A stretch of 64,000 nt of DNA. It comes from Nitzschia sp. pyKryTriq1. Lineage: Eukaryota > Bacillariophyta > Bacillariophyceae > Bacillariales > Bacillariaceae. Of this stretch, positions 39,779 through 51,920 are shown piece by piece; within the stretch, counting starts at the first letter, position 1, and each line of letters starts with the position of its first letter. The notes under the pieces were generated by a model, which saw nothing but the letters and a program-made list of their open reading frames with translations, made no database searches and was not told the origin of the DNA. The stretch lies in contig OY101127.1 in NCBI GenBank assembly GCA_956465555.1, positions 806,001 through 870,000 of the forward strand, given 5' to 3'. The translations under genes were made by a program, and so were the position numbers.

Positions 39779-40779
39779 GTTCCCACGAAGCAGCGGCGAA
39801 ATTGGTTTCTTTGTGAATTGAATGTAGATCTGGCAGCTTCTCTGAAGGTGTTCGTCAGGTTTCTTTCTGTCGATCGGTGATGAACAACGCCGACGAGATG
39901 ATGATGATTCATTCGTCTTCTTCGAGTAATATTTCTCATTGTGGCAAACGCCTACTACTAGGCAAATTTTCGGGCTGTAGGGACCAGAAAAAAAGCGCGC
40001 ATATGCGCGTGCGCGCAGCGCAGCGCGCATGCGGAAAAAAGGGAGGCGGGGGGCGGGGACGCGAGATGATCATTATCATCATCGTCATCATCATCGCATT
40101 GAGTTGTTATCATTATTTATTATTCGTACAAGCATTACTATTCATCCTCTTGGCTCTTCTATCCTCCTTCTGACGTTGACTCTTCAGCTCTTTCTTCCTC
40201 TTTTTCTTCAGTTGGAGGAAGGCTCCTGACCAGTCATCAATGATGATGTTTTTGTTTTTACATCTAGGGGCCTGGCCACCGTCTTGTTTTTCACTGCCGT
40301 TAGAATCGCTTTATGGATCAGGTGTAGTAGTATCCTCAGGCAGCTTGAAGTCTAGCTGGAGAAAACCCTCGACAACATTCCTGTATCCCTTCTAGGGGTG
40401 TCCGAAATCATGATAGTCCCATCGATTGATACCGGATACTACATTGTTGAAACGGGAGGTGACGTTCAGAATCAAGTACTAGTAGTGCCCCATCCGTATT
40501 CCAACTACACTTGGGCCGAAGGATAGGGACAAGAGGCGGTGAAGTATTTCAGCCCTGGTGGAGCCTCGATTGGAAATGTACAAGTTCAGTCCGTTTGAGT
40601 CTTTTCCCACATATTGGTACAGATTGATGCCACCACGGACTTCCTCAAATTTTCCTTCTCGTATTCTCCTCCATTCAAAACATACTGTACAGTACTAAAG
40701 CCTGAAGCTTACTAGTACACCGAATTGTTACTTTCTGCTAGCCCAAATTATCGATCACTTACCCTAAGTCTAGCTGGAA
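39779..40779. other. Spacer upstream of fibrillin and the copia remnant
   Basis: No gene is supported. An alternating-GC stretch (GCGCATATGCGCGTGCGCGC and on) at about 39994-40030 could adopt left-handed or cruciform structure. ATCATC-type runs follow at about 40065-40095. Confidence 0.5.
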
Positions 40780-41240
40780 CGAACATAAACTAATTTTCGT
40801 AAAGTCAGAAGAAAGCAGCAGTGACATCTTTACGAAGAACGTAACCAGCAGTTAAGTACACAAACGACACGTAAATACATCATACGTAGCCAAGAAGGAC
40901 TACCTACTAGAGAAGAACTCGATGGAACAAACCAATGAGCAATACAATTGAGTCGTTCGACTGCACGTCAAGGGAGGGTGTTGAGAATCATTAATTGCAG
41001 TGTTAGATTCCTAAACAACAATGAGATCATCGTGTAGATGATCATCATGGATGCTTCCTTTATTCTACGACTGTGGATGCGTCATCGGATATGACGTGAG
41101 CACCAGCGTCGATCTGGATAGTCGACGTGTCAGTTTCAATGTGGTCCGTCCTTCGTGCGGCACCATCAACTGGTCTATTCCCAACAATTCTTTGCACTGT
41201 AGTTTGTATCCAGCGCAAATTGGATTTACCATCATTATTC
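40780..41240 (+). mobile_element. Fossil Ty1/copia 3-prime end with possible LTR start
   Basis: Plus-strand translation at about 40790-40850 gives the end of a copia RNase H (FVKSEESSSDIFTKNV), the same family as the minus-strand remnant at 8437-9030. It is followed at about 40970 by a purine-rich GGGAGGG tract and a TGTTGAGAATC that looks like the start of a long terminal repeat from about 40980. The LTR end was not located; 41240 is a guess that precedes the permease gene. A truncated, broken fossil. Confidence 0.6.
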
Positions 41241-41283
41241 CATTCGTCTCCAGTTTTCTTGCGACTCCAGACTCCAGAAGACG

Positions 41284-42958
41284 ATGAACTTCTCCTTCTT
41301 TACAGTTCTCCTTCTACTACTTCTGGTCTGGGATGGATCTCCATTCTCTCTTAAACACCGACGAATCGCGAACATGTACAAAAGCCACGACGGTCGCCCC
41401 CACCGAAGCCCATTGTTTCTTCGAACGTCAAAGACACTTTTGAATGCAGCGTCAAATGATGAGCATTCGCAGAAAAAAAAGATTCTCGCGACGACCTTCA
41501 ACCTTGTAAAGGCGATAGCCGGGTCTGGTGTACTGGCGTTGCCATCAGGCGTTGCTGCGATCAGCAATTATAAGGAGAGGTAAGTTGAGCAACATGTAGC
41601 CGAATCAATATGCCACCAATTTCTCACCATGCCTCTTTTTGGAAGTTTGGCGCCTTCCCTCATACTTATGATGAGCCTCGGGGGGATGTCGGCTTACACG
41701 TTCGGTCTTTACGGCCGCTTGCTGCATGTACATCGAGCAAAGAGTCTTGGAGAACTGTGGGGAAAAGAAAAGGGGCGTTCTTCATCATGGATCGTATCGC
41801 TAGCTACATTGACATTCTGTTTTGGTGCTGCCCTTTCATACTCAATTTTGTTGGGCGACACTTTCTCTGCTCTAGCGCACACGGCGGGCCTGCAGGGGGT
41901 TTTCCTATCTCGCTCTTTCTGGATTGTTCTACTCACGTCTTCTACACTATACCCTCTTTGTAATCTTGACTCGCTCTTAGCTTTGGCCCCCCTATCCATA
42001 GCCGGGGTGGCGGCAGTTATCGCGACAACTTGCTTTTTAGGCATGCGCTGCCCAGGTACGTAAGGGGTCTACCGTTCGGCAATATTTCTTGTTGACATTT
42101 TTGAAAATCTGACAGTGTACAATGAATGACTCGCATGGCGCGACAATCAAAGATATCAATGCCCTCTCCCCGTACGCTCAGGGTTCTGGGAAATTGATTG
42201 ACACACTCGCCCCTAATATGATCCCACAATTCAACACGTACAACAGACATATTTTTTCTCCTTCATCCAGTGTTTTGGTTGGGATGGCAGCTACGTCTTA
42301 TCTCGGCCATTTCTCTGCTCCGTCGTTTTATGGCTCGTTGCGGCAGAAAAATAGAAGCCCCGAGAAAATTCCCTCAGCAAGAGACCTCGATGCCTTCAAT
42401 AGGGTTACCTTCCTTGGTTTTGCATTTGCAACGCTGCTGAACTGCTTGGTCATGTCATTCGGTTTTCTTACATTCGGGGGATCTTCATCTGGGGTGATTT
42501 TGAACAACTTCAGCATTCATGATCCCGGAGCGTCCTTCTGCCGAGTTCTGATGGCGGTTTGCGTTATTGGTGGCTATCCATTTCTAATATCCTCCGTGGC
42601 CAAAGAGTTTCTTGAGCTACGTAAAGGTCACGGCGGAGAGCAATCTTCACGCAGGTCAGAAAAAAGTGTGACTTTCTGGGCACTGCTACTGCTTGCCGCA
42701 GTTTCCCTTGTGATGAAGGATGCCGGCTTTGTTATAGGCTTCAGCGGGGCTGTTATGGGCTCCTTCATTGTCTACATATTTCCAGCGCTTCTTACTTTAT
42801 CCCTCTCGGGAAAGCAGCATAACACCAGACCCAAACATTGGATGCATAGAACAGAACGGATTTTTTGTCGAATCCTGATCTTGTTCGGGGCGCTCGCAGC
42901 AGCGCTCGGAGGCGGAATTTCGGTCGTTAACTCATACTTTCCCCACTTTCTAAAGTAA
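41284..42958 (+). CDS. Amino-acid permease (Aa_trans family)
   Basis: About 503 residues in three exons: 41284-41579, 41646-42055 and 42153-42958. The first intron is 66 nt (GTAAGT, acceptor TTTGGAAG). The second is GTACGT to AATCAAAG at 42056-42152; its acceptor was chosen for frame and is less certain, since the closer GACAG at 42115 would break the frame. The N-terminus (MNFSFFTVLLLLLLVWDG) is a signal-peptide-like run, then a basic 45-residue stretch. The transporter begins FNLVKAIAGSGVLALPSG, the typical TM1 motif of amino acid/auxin permeases. About ten more helices follow (LAPSLILMMSLGGMSAYTFG, FLGFAFATLLNCLVMSFGFL, ILFGALAAALGGG). The hydrophobic leader may direct it to the secretory pathway or plastid envelope. 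Substrate is unknown. It is tail-to-tail with DNAJC9, 26 bp apart. Confidence 0.78.
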
Positions 42959-42984
42959 ATGTTATTCGTCTTTCTGTCGTCTGA

Positions 42985-43872
42985 CTATTTTTCTCCTTTA
43001 TGGGCCGATTGTAGGCGGGTAAAAGTTTCGTCATCCAAGGGGTCACCATCATCCATGGGGACACCATAGCGAGCCCCAAGCGCTGCAAATGGGTTTCCTC
43101 CTGCTCGCCTATTGCGAATCGCTGCGATCAAATCATCTTCCCCCGATGACTTTTTTGCCTTGGTAGGTTTCGCCTTTTTTGGCAAACTTTTTTTTCTGCT
43201 AGCAGTATTTTTTCGCGTCCTGGCACGTTCTTCGTCCGACCCTTCCGTCTCAGTCCTATCGGAGTCATGCGCTTCACCCTTCTTATTTTTCTCTTTCTCA
43301 AGTTTTGCTTGGATTCGTTTAAGAATTTTGTTTGACGTTTTGGAATAGTCAGAGACTTTACCCTTTTCAATTGCTGGCCTAATCCAATCTTCCATCCATC
43401 GACATAAATCTCTTTCCTCGCTCAAAATTACGTGCTCCAAAAGCTTGTTCAAGTCGCCTTTGAACTTCTGATAATTGGAGAGGACATCATTTTCCTCCTC
43501 CTTGCTCATTTTGTACTTCAAAGCAAATTCATTGATTTTACCAACAGACACCTTGCCGAAGATCGTGTCAAAATAGTCTTTCCACTGAGCACTGCCTTCG
43601 CCAGTCGTTTCATCGTCCTCGGAAGGCAAGCTTCCAGTTCTATCGTAATCAGCACGTTTGGCCGGATCCTTTAGGTAACTATAACTCCATGAAATCGCTT
43701 GAAATTTCAACTTTGCGCTTTCGGAGTTATTCTTGTCGGGATGGAACAAAAGAGCCTGCTTGTAGTAAGCTTTCCGAAGCTGACCCAAATTGCAATCTTT
43801 GGGCACTTTCAGAACCACTTCATATAGGTTTACGTCTTTACGCCCAAAAGCTTGATGAACCAGATGGCTCAT
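42985..43872 (-). CDS. DNAJC9-like J-domain histone co-chaperone
   Basis: A 295-residue single-exon protein. A J domain (about residues 16-80) has LGQLRKAYYKQALLFHPDKN with the essential HPD, then LKDPAKRADYDRTG. It continues with the DNAJC9-specific region: WKDYFDTIFGKVSVGKINEF, EEENDVLSNYQKFKGDLNKL and LCRWMEDWI. The tail is Lys/Glu-rich, with nuclear-type basic runs (RKNTASRKKSLPKKAKPTKA) and an end resembling NPFAALGARYG. Human DNAJC9 binds H3-H4 and recruits Hsp70 through its HPD motif. A nuclear histone-chaperone role is inferred and the family call is strong. Confidence 0.9.
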   Translation of the reverse strand: MSHLVHQAFGRKDVNLYEVVLKVPKDCNLGQLRKAYYKQALLFHPDKNNSESAKLKFQAISWSYSYLKDPAKRADYDRTGSLPSEDDETTGEGSAQWKDYFDTIFGKVSVGKINEFALKYKMSKEEENDVLSNYQKFKGDLNKLLEHVILSEERDLCRWMEDWIRPAIEKGKVSDYSKTSNKILKRIQAKLEKEKNKKGEAHDSDRTETEGSDEERARTRKNTASRKKSLPKKAKPTKAKKSSGEDDLIAAIRNRRAGGNPFAALGARYGVPMDDGDPLDDETFTRLQSAHKGEK

Positions 43873-45519
43873 TCTGCAAGTCTTCCAAGTAGGAAACGTC
43901 CAAACCAGAAATGCGACGATGCAGTTTTATTTCGAAGTGTTGAGCCCGCCAACAAGCTTCGTTCCAAAACAACGAAGATGAGTCGAGAAAGGATCGAAGC
44001 TCAGATTGTCGATAGCAGCGTTGTGGCGAGTACAAGAGAAACAGAGTCTGCTACGAGTACGGATGGAGTGGCACCTACAATAGATAATATTGCAGTATTC
44101 CTGTTCAATTAAACTTGTTTTGCAACTACTCGAATGGATGGTAGTCTCATCTCCCTACTACTGGTGCCGTATGTACCGTATGATACTGTACCACAGTTCC
44201 GGGTGGTCCGGTCGTGCTAGCTGTACCGTTATGTACTGTAATGTACCTGGTACCGGTATGTAACCTCTTCGCCAATAGACAGACCATTCGACGACGACGA
44301 CGACGACGAGGGTGCAGATGAACCGGTCTGTACAAATAGTACGAGTACATGCATGGCTGTACCGGTACACACCGGGGTACCGCCAGGTACTTTTACAGCA
44401 TTGGGATTGTTGGCGGTCCTTTCCCGCTTCCCGTGGGCTTGTCCGAAGTCCGAAAGACACACAACAACCACAAATACAGGTACCTTGTACCTGGTACCTG
44501 TACCGTTATCCTTGCCTGTACCGGTACAGCACAAGTACCGGTATGTACGAACCGGTACTCTGCGGCGGCGGGGAGAGCGCATCTCGTGCTGCCCCCAACA
44601 GGATCCCCTAAAGTGCCAAATGAATCCCCTTCTTTCTGTCTCCTCGCAAAATCCCGCATGGGCATTGAAAATGTGAGCGACTGTAGAAACTGTACTGAGC
44701 TAGCTGTGCGTGGTGCGGGCACAACGACGCGACCGCGGCATCGCTTGCTCCATCGATCCCAGAATCATCTCAACGCGTCGGCGAGAAGTGTCCCCATTGA
44801 GACATCCTTGGGCAGTCCAAAAGGTGAGAGAAGCGATTGGCGATATTTTGACTTGATGACAGCGCAAAGAATTCTCCCGTTGGCCGAAAAAGCCTTGATT
44901 GATAATGACCTTTGTGCCATGAGAAAGTCGATCCACGCCGTCCCCCATGGTCGTGTTCCTTTCGGGGCTTTCTTCGTTACGAACGTTCTTCACGCCGCGA
45001 ACCGACCGTCCGCTTTCATACTGCGTGATTGACGGACGAGAAGACTATTTAACGGTTGATTTTGGGATACTTAATGGAATTTCGAGCAAATTTGAATATA
45101 TGTTCCTCGAAGACGTTGATATGTAAATGCTTTGCTGCCGTCTTTTTACCGCCAATTTACCGTTCGCCTTCATATTGCATATGCCCCGCCCTACGGGATT
45201 GATGACGTCAAAACATCTTCTCCTCGTATTTTTGTACCTGGTACTTTCGTACCGTTCGTACACCATGATGTTCGAAAGTGGCCTTTGTTAGTCCCGATCC
45301 ATGGACCTCTCTCTCACCCACATCTCGCTGTATGTTTCTCCCCGCACCATCAGTCAGCAGGCAGGTGGTCGATACTTGAAAAGCGAGGGCTTGCTGCAAC
45401 ACTACCGGAACTGGTACTGTAGGTTTCGGTATCAAATAGCCTTCTGTCCTTGGTCTGTATTTTTGTCTTTCGTGTCCAAAGCAAAGCATTGAGAGCAAGA
45501 CCAGCGGGTAATTTTCAAG
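43873..45519. other. Spacer rich in ACCGGTAC repeats, between DNAJC9 and p300/CBP
   Basis: About 1.6 kb with a dense block of GTACC/GGTAC sequences at about 44220-44560, including TACCGGTA at about 44248, 44357, 44519 and 44536. A (GAC)6 microsatellite lies at 44289-44308. A weak possible gene lies at 44658-45032. Nothing else is supported. Confidence 0.5.
44658..45032 (+). CDS. Hypothetical small protein, weak support
   Basis: A 124-codon frame starting MGIENVSDCRNCTELAVRGA. It has a helical part (DWRYFDLMTAQRILPLAEKA) and a basic N-terminal half with many Arg and His. I recognise no family. It follows a TACCGGTA-rich stretch that would be its promoter and points the same way as the p300/CBP gene. 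Likely either a diatom-specific short gene or a chance frame. Confidence 0.28.
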   Translation: MGIENVSDCRNCTELAVRGAGTTTRPRHRLLHRSQNHLNASARSVPIETSLGSPKGERSDWRYFDLMTAQRILPLAEKALIDNDLCAMRKSIHAVPHGRVPFGAFFVTNVLHAANRPSAFILRD

Positions 45520-48500
45520 ATGATGGTTCCATTCGACGGGTCAGCGCCGTCGCAGCAGCAGCAAGGGGTGGCGCAAGCTCCGCTGCCGCGGCCTCCAATG
45601 CCCCCTGGGGCCCCGTCGCCCGGAATGCATCAACAGCCCATGAACGCTCCATACGGCCACGCGATGCACAGGCAGGCGGCGTCCGCAGGTATGCCAGGTG
45701 GCCAGCCTTATCAAATGCCCCCACAGTCACCTTCCGCTCGGCACAACAGCTTCTCGATGCCCAACCAAGGCCCCCAGGGGCAGTACAATTCTCACCCGCC
45801 CATGCACTCGCCCGCCCACCAGCCTCAGCAGGTTGGGATGCACCCGAACATGCCTATGCACCGCAGCTCGTCGCAGTCGCGACCCATGCCCCCCGGACAC
45901 ATGGGCATGCCCATGCAGCAACAGCATGATCAGATGATGTCCACGTCGCAGGGTCGGAATCAGAACTACATGGGCAGTTCGATGGGAGGGTCCATGAACT
46001 CTTCGATGAACAATCCAATGAATATGGGGGGATCCATGAACAACTCCATGGGGGCTGCCATGGGGAACTCGATGAACAGTACCATGGGCAACACCATGGG
46101 TGGCTCGATGAACAATAACATGGGAGGGTCCATGGGAAATTCTATGAACAATTCCATGAACAACTCGATGGGCAATTCCATGAGCGGCTCAGCAAGTAGC
46201 TCCGGTTTGAATGGAAACTGGCAAACGGAGAGGGATACACCACATCGACGAGAAATGATACAGCACATGTAAGTCGTTCGCTAAGTTTGTCTGAGTTTTC
46301 TCAATTTGCCTGCAATTTCTCACACGAAAGCTCTGCTACCACGTCAGTGTCAAGATGTTAAAGAAAGACAAAAACGGCTCTCCGGAATGGCTTAGCAAGC
46401 TGCCGCAGATGGCAAAGCAACTCGAAGTTTCTCTGTACCGCAATGCACGCTCGTTCGAAGCTTATATGGATATGTCAACATTAAAGCAGCGCCTCCAGCA
46501 GATCGCAGTTGAAGTGTCTCGGAAAGCACGCGGTCAAGGAGACCAGCGCGATGATAGACAGAGAGACCGTCAGCATCAACAGTCGAGCTCAGGCAGCATG
46601 AGATCTGACCCTGGTGGCTCGTCCTTCATGGGCATGTCATCGACATCGCAACACCAACCATTGTCATCAGCAGGGCGCGTACAAGGAATGGGCCCCAACG
46701 ACATCAACCAGATGTCCACTAATAACAACTCTGGCATGGGTATGGGCGGCAGTATGGGCAACATGGGATCTACTTCTTACCAGAGCCAGAGGTCTATGCC
46801 ATCTGATCGATTGAATGATGGCAACATAAATAGGGTACCGGGCTCATCATCATCTGCGAGCGGAATGACTATGGGCGGTGCCCAGGCTAACAAGGGCGAT
46901 CCTGAATGGAAGATTCGTATTCGACACAAACAACAACGCCTACTTTTGCTGCACCACTCCGCAAAATGCCCGCACGAGGACGGACGCTGTAGCGTAACGC
47001 CACACTGCGCGGACATGAAAAGGTTGTGGAAGCATATGGAAGGGTGCAAGGACAATCAATGCAGAGTCGCCCATTGCTTCTCTTCACGTGCGATTTTGAG
47101 CCATTATCGAAAGTGCAAGGATCCCTCATGCCCTGCATGCGGTCCTGTTCGGGAGACGGTTCGGAAATCCCAGACTCGACCCGGCAGCGGTTTGAGATCC
47201 TCTACGGGTAACACGGGCGTTGGAATGGGCGGTTTGTCGAGCAACATTAGGATGATGTCTTCGTCCACACAGGCACAACCGGTGCCAGTTGGGCCGACTG
47301 GTAACAGTTTTCAGTCGTCAACAATGGGTCAGCCATTTTCGACCTCCCAATCCCAGCCCCAGACTGGTATGCCCCCCCCAAACAGTGCACCTGGAACGAG
47401 CTCAGCAATGCAATTTTCATCCATGTCGGCTTCATCACAACAACAGCCCAACCAGCAGTCACAGTACAGATCGACGTCCGCGGGCAATCCGACAGCCAGT
47501 ACAATTCCTTCAACTACAAGTGCGACCAACAGCGACATCTCGGGTGTTGGAAGCGGCGGACAGATTCCGTCAGCACGACGAAATGACTCAGAATGGCAAA
47601 AGGTGCGGCACAAGCAACAAAGACTATTGTTATTGAGACATGCCTCGCGTTGCCAGTATACTGGAAAGTGCCCAGTTACCCCTCACTGTGCGAGCATGAA
47701 GAAGTTGTGGGAACACATCGCCCACTGCAAAAACCAGCAGTGTAGCGTTCCACACTGCATGAGCAGCAGATATGTCCTCAGCCATTATCGAAGATGTAAG
47801 GATCAACGATGTCCTGCCTGTGCTCCCGTCAGAGAGACCATTCGGAAGAGCCATGAAAAAGAGAAGGGGCGAGGACAAGGCTCATTAGATTTGAACTCTT
47901 TCGATGGAGACAAGTCCATCTCACCATCGCTCGACCCCACACCTCTTGGCGGAATCGATTCTGGTTCGTCTCCCGACTACACTCCGGCATCAAAACGAAC
48001 AAAACTTGATCATCAACCGGGGGCGAGTGGGGTTCCTCGACTAGAACTTTCGCAGGCGGATTCCATCCTGAACTCCTCGGCTGGCAGCGGTCCCTCAATG
48101 GCGCACCCAATGAGCAGCGGGGGTATCCAGACCGAGAAGCTTTCCTCATTTCATTCAGCACCATCTGCTGGCCCTCCACCCGATGCCGCGAAAGTAGTAC
48201 CTGTAGCTTCAAAGTCGCAGGGTCCTCAATCCAAAGGATCCGATGATCGTTCATTGCTCAATGGCTTCACTGTTGAGGAACTCACGACCCACCTTGCTTC
48301 TCTGAACAGAGCATCTCATCTCCCTCCTGCGAAGTTGAAGCAAAGATGCACTGAAGTTCTCAAAGGGCTACAAGCGCACCAGCATGGTTGGGTATTCAAT
48401 TGCCCTGTAGATCCCGTTGAGCTTGGACTTCCGGACTACTTCGAAATAATAAAAAAGCCGATGGATCTGGGCACGGTGCACAAAAAATTAGATGGTGGAG

Positions 48501-51058
48501 CTTATCACGCGATAGAAGACTTCAATTCGGACGTGAATCTCACATTTGACAATGCGATGACATACAACGAGCCTGGAACTGTTGTTTATGACATGGCAAA
48601 GGAACTAAAAATCAAATTTGAAGCTGACTACAAGAAGCTGGTCGCGCAACTCGATGCTGAAGACAGGGAACGCCGTCAGAACGAAAGGGCTTGCGTGCTT
48701 TGTGGTTGCGAAAAGCGGCTTTTTGAACCTCCAGTTTTCTTCTGCAATGGCATGAACTGTGCTAGCAAGCGTATTCGTCGAAATAGTCATTTTTACATCG
48801 GAGGAAGCAATCAATACTTTTGGTGCAACCAATGCTTCAACGAACTTGACGATAAGACTCCCATTGAGCTTTTTGATCTTACAGTCCAAAAAACAGAGTT
48901 GATAAAGAAGAAAAACGACGAAGTCCACGAAGAGAGCTGGGTTCAGTGCGATGTCTGCAACCGTTGGATCCATCAGATTTGTGGTTTATTTAACACAAGA
49001 CAAAACAAAGAGCACCACAGTGAGTACTGTTGCCCGTTGTGTTTGCTAGAAAAACGGAAGAGGGCAGGAAATACCCCACCTCCGAAGCCACCAGGGGCCG
49101 CGGAACTACCCCGGACGAAGCTATCGGACTACTTGGAGGATCACGTAGCCAGCAGAATTGGAGCAAAGCGGCGCCAGATGGCCGAAGACAAAGCCAAGGC
49201 AGAGGTACGTCAATATTTTGTTTCGCCTTACTTCAAAATGTCAATACATGGTGCTCACCCGCGTCGATTTGATTAGGACATGTCCGTTGAAGAAGCGCTT
49301 AGAATTGTCAACGCGGGCGGACCCATTATTATTCGACAGGTTACATCTATGGACAGGAAGCTGGAAGTTCGTGAGCGAATGCAAAAACGATACGCCCACA
49401 AAAACTATCCAGAGGAGTTTCCGTTCCGATGCAAATGCATTGTTGTTTTTCAACAAATCGACGGTGTTGATGTGGTACTATTTGCACTTTATGTGTACGA
49501 GCACGGCGAAGACAACCCCCCACCGAATAAAAGTTGTGTCTACATCTCTTACCTTGACAGTGTTCATTTCATGAGGCCCAGACGAATGAGAACCTTTGTG
49601 TATCATGAGATCTTGATTGCCTATCTCGACTCAGCTCGTCGGCGTGGTTTTGCAACTGCACACATTTGGGCCTGCCCCCCGCTGAAGGGAGACGACTACA
49701 TCTTTTACGCGAAACCAGAAGACCAGAAAACCCCCCGAGATTCCCGCCTGCGACAGTGGTACATTGATATGCTTGTAGACTGTCAGAACCGGAGCGTCGT
49801 TGGGAAAGTCACCAACATGTATGATCTTTACTTTGCCGATGAGTCGCTCGATGCGACGGCAGTTCCGTACCTAGAGGGAGACTATTTCCCTGGTGAAGCT
49901 GAGAACATAATCAAAATGCTCGAAGACGGCGGTGGGAAGAAAGGTGGAAGCTCCGGAAAGAAAAAGAAAAATCAAACCAAGTCGAAGAGCCGTGGTGGAA
50001 CTAGATCCACGGGCGTTGACGAAGAAGCTCTGATTGCAAGCGGGATGATGGACGGTGTTAAGAATCTGGAAGAGTTAGATCGCGATCAAGTTATGGTCAA
50101 GCTGGGTGAAACTATACAGCCGATGAAGGATAGTTTCATAGTTGCCTTTCTCAACTGGGAGGGCGCGAAGAAAGAAGACATGGAAGTCCCGGAGTCTGTT
50201 GCGAAATTCCGAGAAGAAAATCCTGACGTGTTCATGCCACTGAAATCTGGGACTAAGCGGGCTGCGGACGGAACATCAAGAGATGAAGACGCACCGGTTG
50301 ACCAGAACGGACGCCCTATCAAGGTAATCGACGACGACGCCGAGGATCTTGATTGTGAGTTTTTGAACAATCGGCAAGCATTTTTGAACCTTTGCAGAGG
50401 TAACCACTACCAGTTTGACGAGCTTCGACGTGCAAAACACACATCTATGATGGTTTTGTGGCATCTCCATAATCGTGATGCGCCGAAGTTCGTACAGCAG
50501 TGTGTTGCCTGCAATCGTGAAATCTTGAGCGGAAAGAGGTATCACTGCAACTCTTGCCCAGACTATGATCTGTGTGAACAGTGCTTTAAAGACCCCAAAA
50601 CGAACAGAGGAGCGTGCACCCACAAGCTTCAGCCCATTGCTGTCGAATCAGATAGTGGTCAGGATGGTCAGTCCGGCTCCAACGGATTGACGGAAGCTCA
50701 GCGCAAACAGCGCCAGCGAAATCTGATGTTGCATATTCAGCTGATCGAGCATGCTTCGCGCTGCAGCTCTTCGTCATGTTCTTCTACCAATTGCGCGAAA
50801 ATGAAGAACTATCTCCAGCATGCGCGAACTTGTAAGACCAAGGTGCAAGGGGGCTGCCGCATTTGCAAACGCATATGGACGCTCCTGCGTATTCATGCAC
50901 AGAAGTGCAAGGACGCCGTGTGTCCAATCCCACAGTGCATGGTCATCCGTGAGAAGATGCGGGAACTGCAGAAGCAGCAGCAAGCCATGGACGACCGTCG
51001 AAGACTGGAAATGAATCGTCACTACAGAATGGGCACGGCCGGCGCAAATGCATCTTAG
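45520..51058 (+). CDS. p300/CBP-type histone acetyltransferase
   Basis: A 1795-residue protein in three exons (45520-46268, 46348-49204, 49277-51058; introns 79 and 72 nt). The order is: disordered Pro/Gln head, Met/Asn/Gly/Ser repeats (about 145-230), KIX domain (about 240-320) formed across intron 1 ([20 protein letters not shown]), TAZ (about 434-527), second TAZ (664-754), bromodomain (924-1020; [18 protein letters not shown] and [10 protein letters not shown]), PHD/RING-type Cys-rich region (1030-1154), HAT core (about 1174-1580; [19 protein letters not shown] and [13 protein letters not shown]), ZZ finger (1586-1656) and a third TAZ (1676-1763). It acetylates histones as a nuclear coactivator. 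Plant HACs lack the bromodomain and animal p300 puts TAZ1 before KIX, so this order is unusual. Confidence 0.95.
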
Positions 51059-51219
51059 TACGTAGCACAAAGTCAACAAGTTATAGAAATATGATTTCCT
51101 CTACTCCTCAATTAGGTAGGATCTCGATTCCGTATTCGTAGCCATACACTTTTTTCGATTCCTTTCAATCTCGATGAGCTGTTCAGTTTATCGAGCCTTT
51201 GCTTTGTATATGTTGAAGC

Positions 51220-51413
51220 ACGAGAGAAAGCACGAATTATTATTATATCTCACGGAGCACAAGAACAAGCACGCATTATTATCCGAGGTTCCGACATGCA
51301 TTTTGATGAGTATTCGCCTCTCTCTACATATTGTCACTGTAGTTACGTGTTGATACTGATGACAGACAAACAGTACAAGAAGTCTTGTACTTTCCAGGCT
51401 CACTCATACGTAC
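51220..51413 (-). repeat. Dispersed repeat A, copy 2
   Basis: The reverse complement of 12131-12293, with the same flanking GCACGCATTATT tail, here extended by more GAAGCACGAG/GAGCACAAGA-type units. It is close to 88% identical by eye over the core. The orientation is opposite to copy 1. Confidence 0.8.
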
Positions 51414-51920
51414 CGGTATGATCTCTGTAAGAGCCTTACCTACTAAATCCTCGTGATTGCTGGAAGCCAATCCCAAAAGAGAAGTGTTCAACAAAACGTC
51501 TCACAGTCAAACAAAGTGCAGCAGCTGAAAGCCCGTCTTATTTCCAGGTGTCAAGCTATTGGAATGAAGTGTAAAGGACGTAAATTTGGCGAGATATTCA
51601 AATTTCAAAATATTTATTTTTAAGAACCATTCTCTGGTACTCATTCTACCGGTACCTGGTTCTACGAACAAATGCTTACAAAACAGTTAAAAAATGCCTT
51701 CCGAAATTGTGATTGTGTATTGCTCCTTAACACAACTTCTTGTGAAAACTGTAATGTTATTACTGTCGTTAAAATGCTCAAAATCGCCAAATAATTTTTG
51801 ATCAGATGCTCGCAAGGTGGTACATAGAGTATCAATTTTTGACTTTTGGTAAATATCGTTTTTTTACTTTTCTGCCCTTTTAGAATGTATATTCTCAATT
51901 GTGACTCTCTTTTACTGCCA

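Noticed and set aside
45450-45929. 159-codon frame overlapping the start of p300/CBP
   Set aside because: An Ala/Pro-rich product of the wrong frame through Gln/Met-rich repeats of the true exon.
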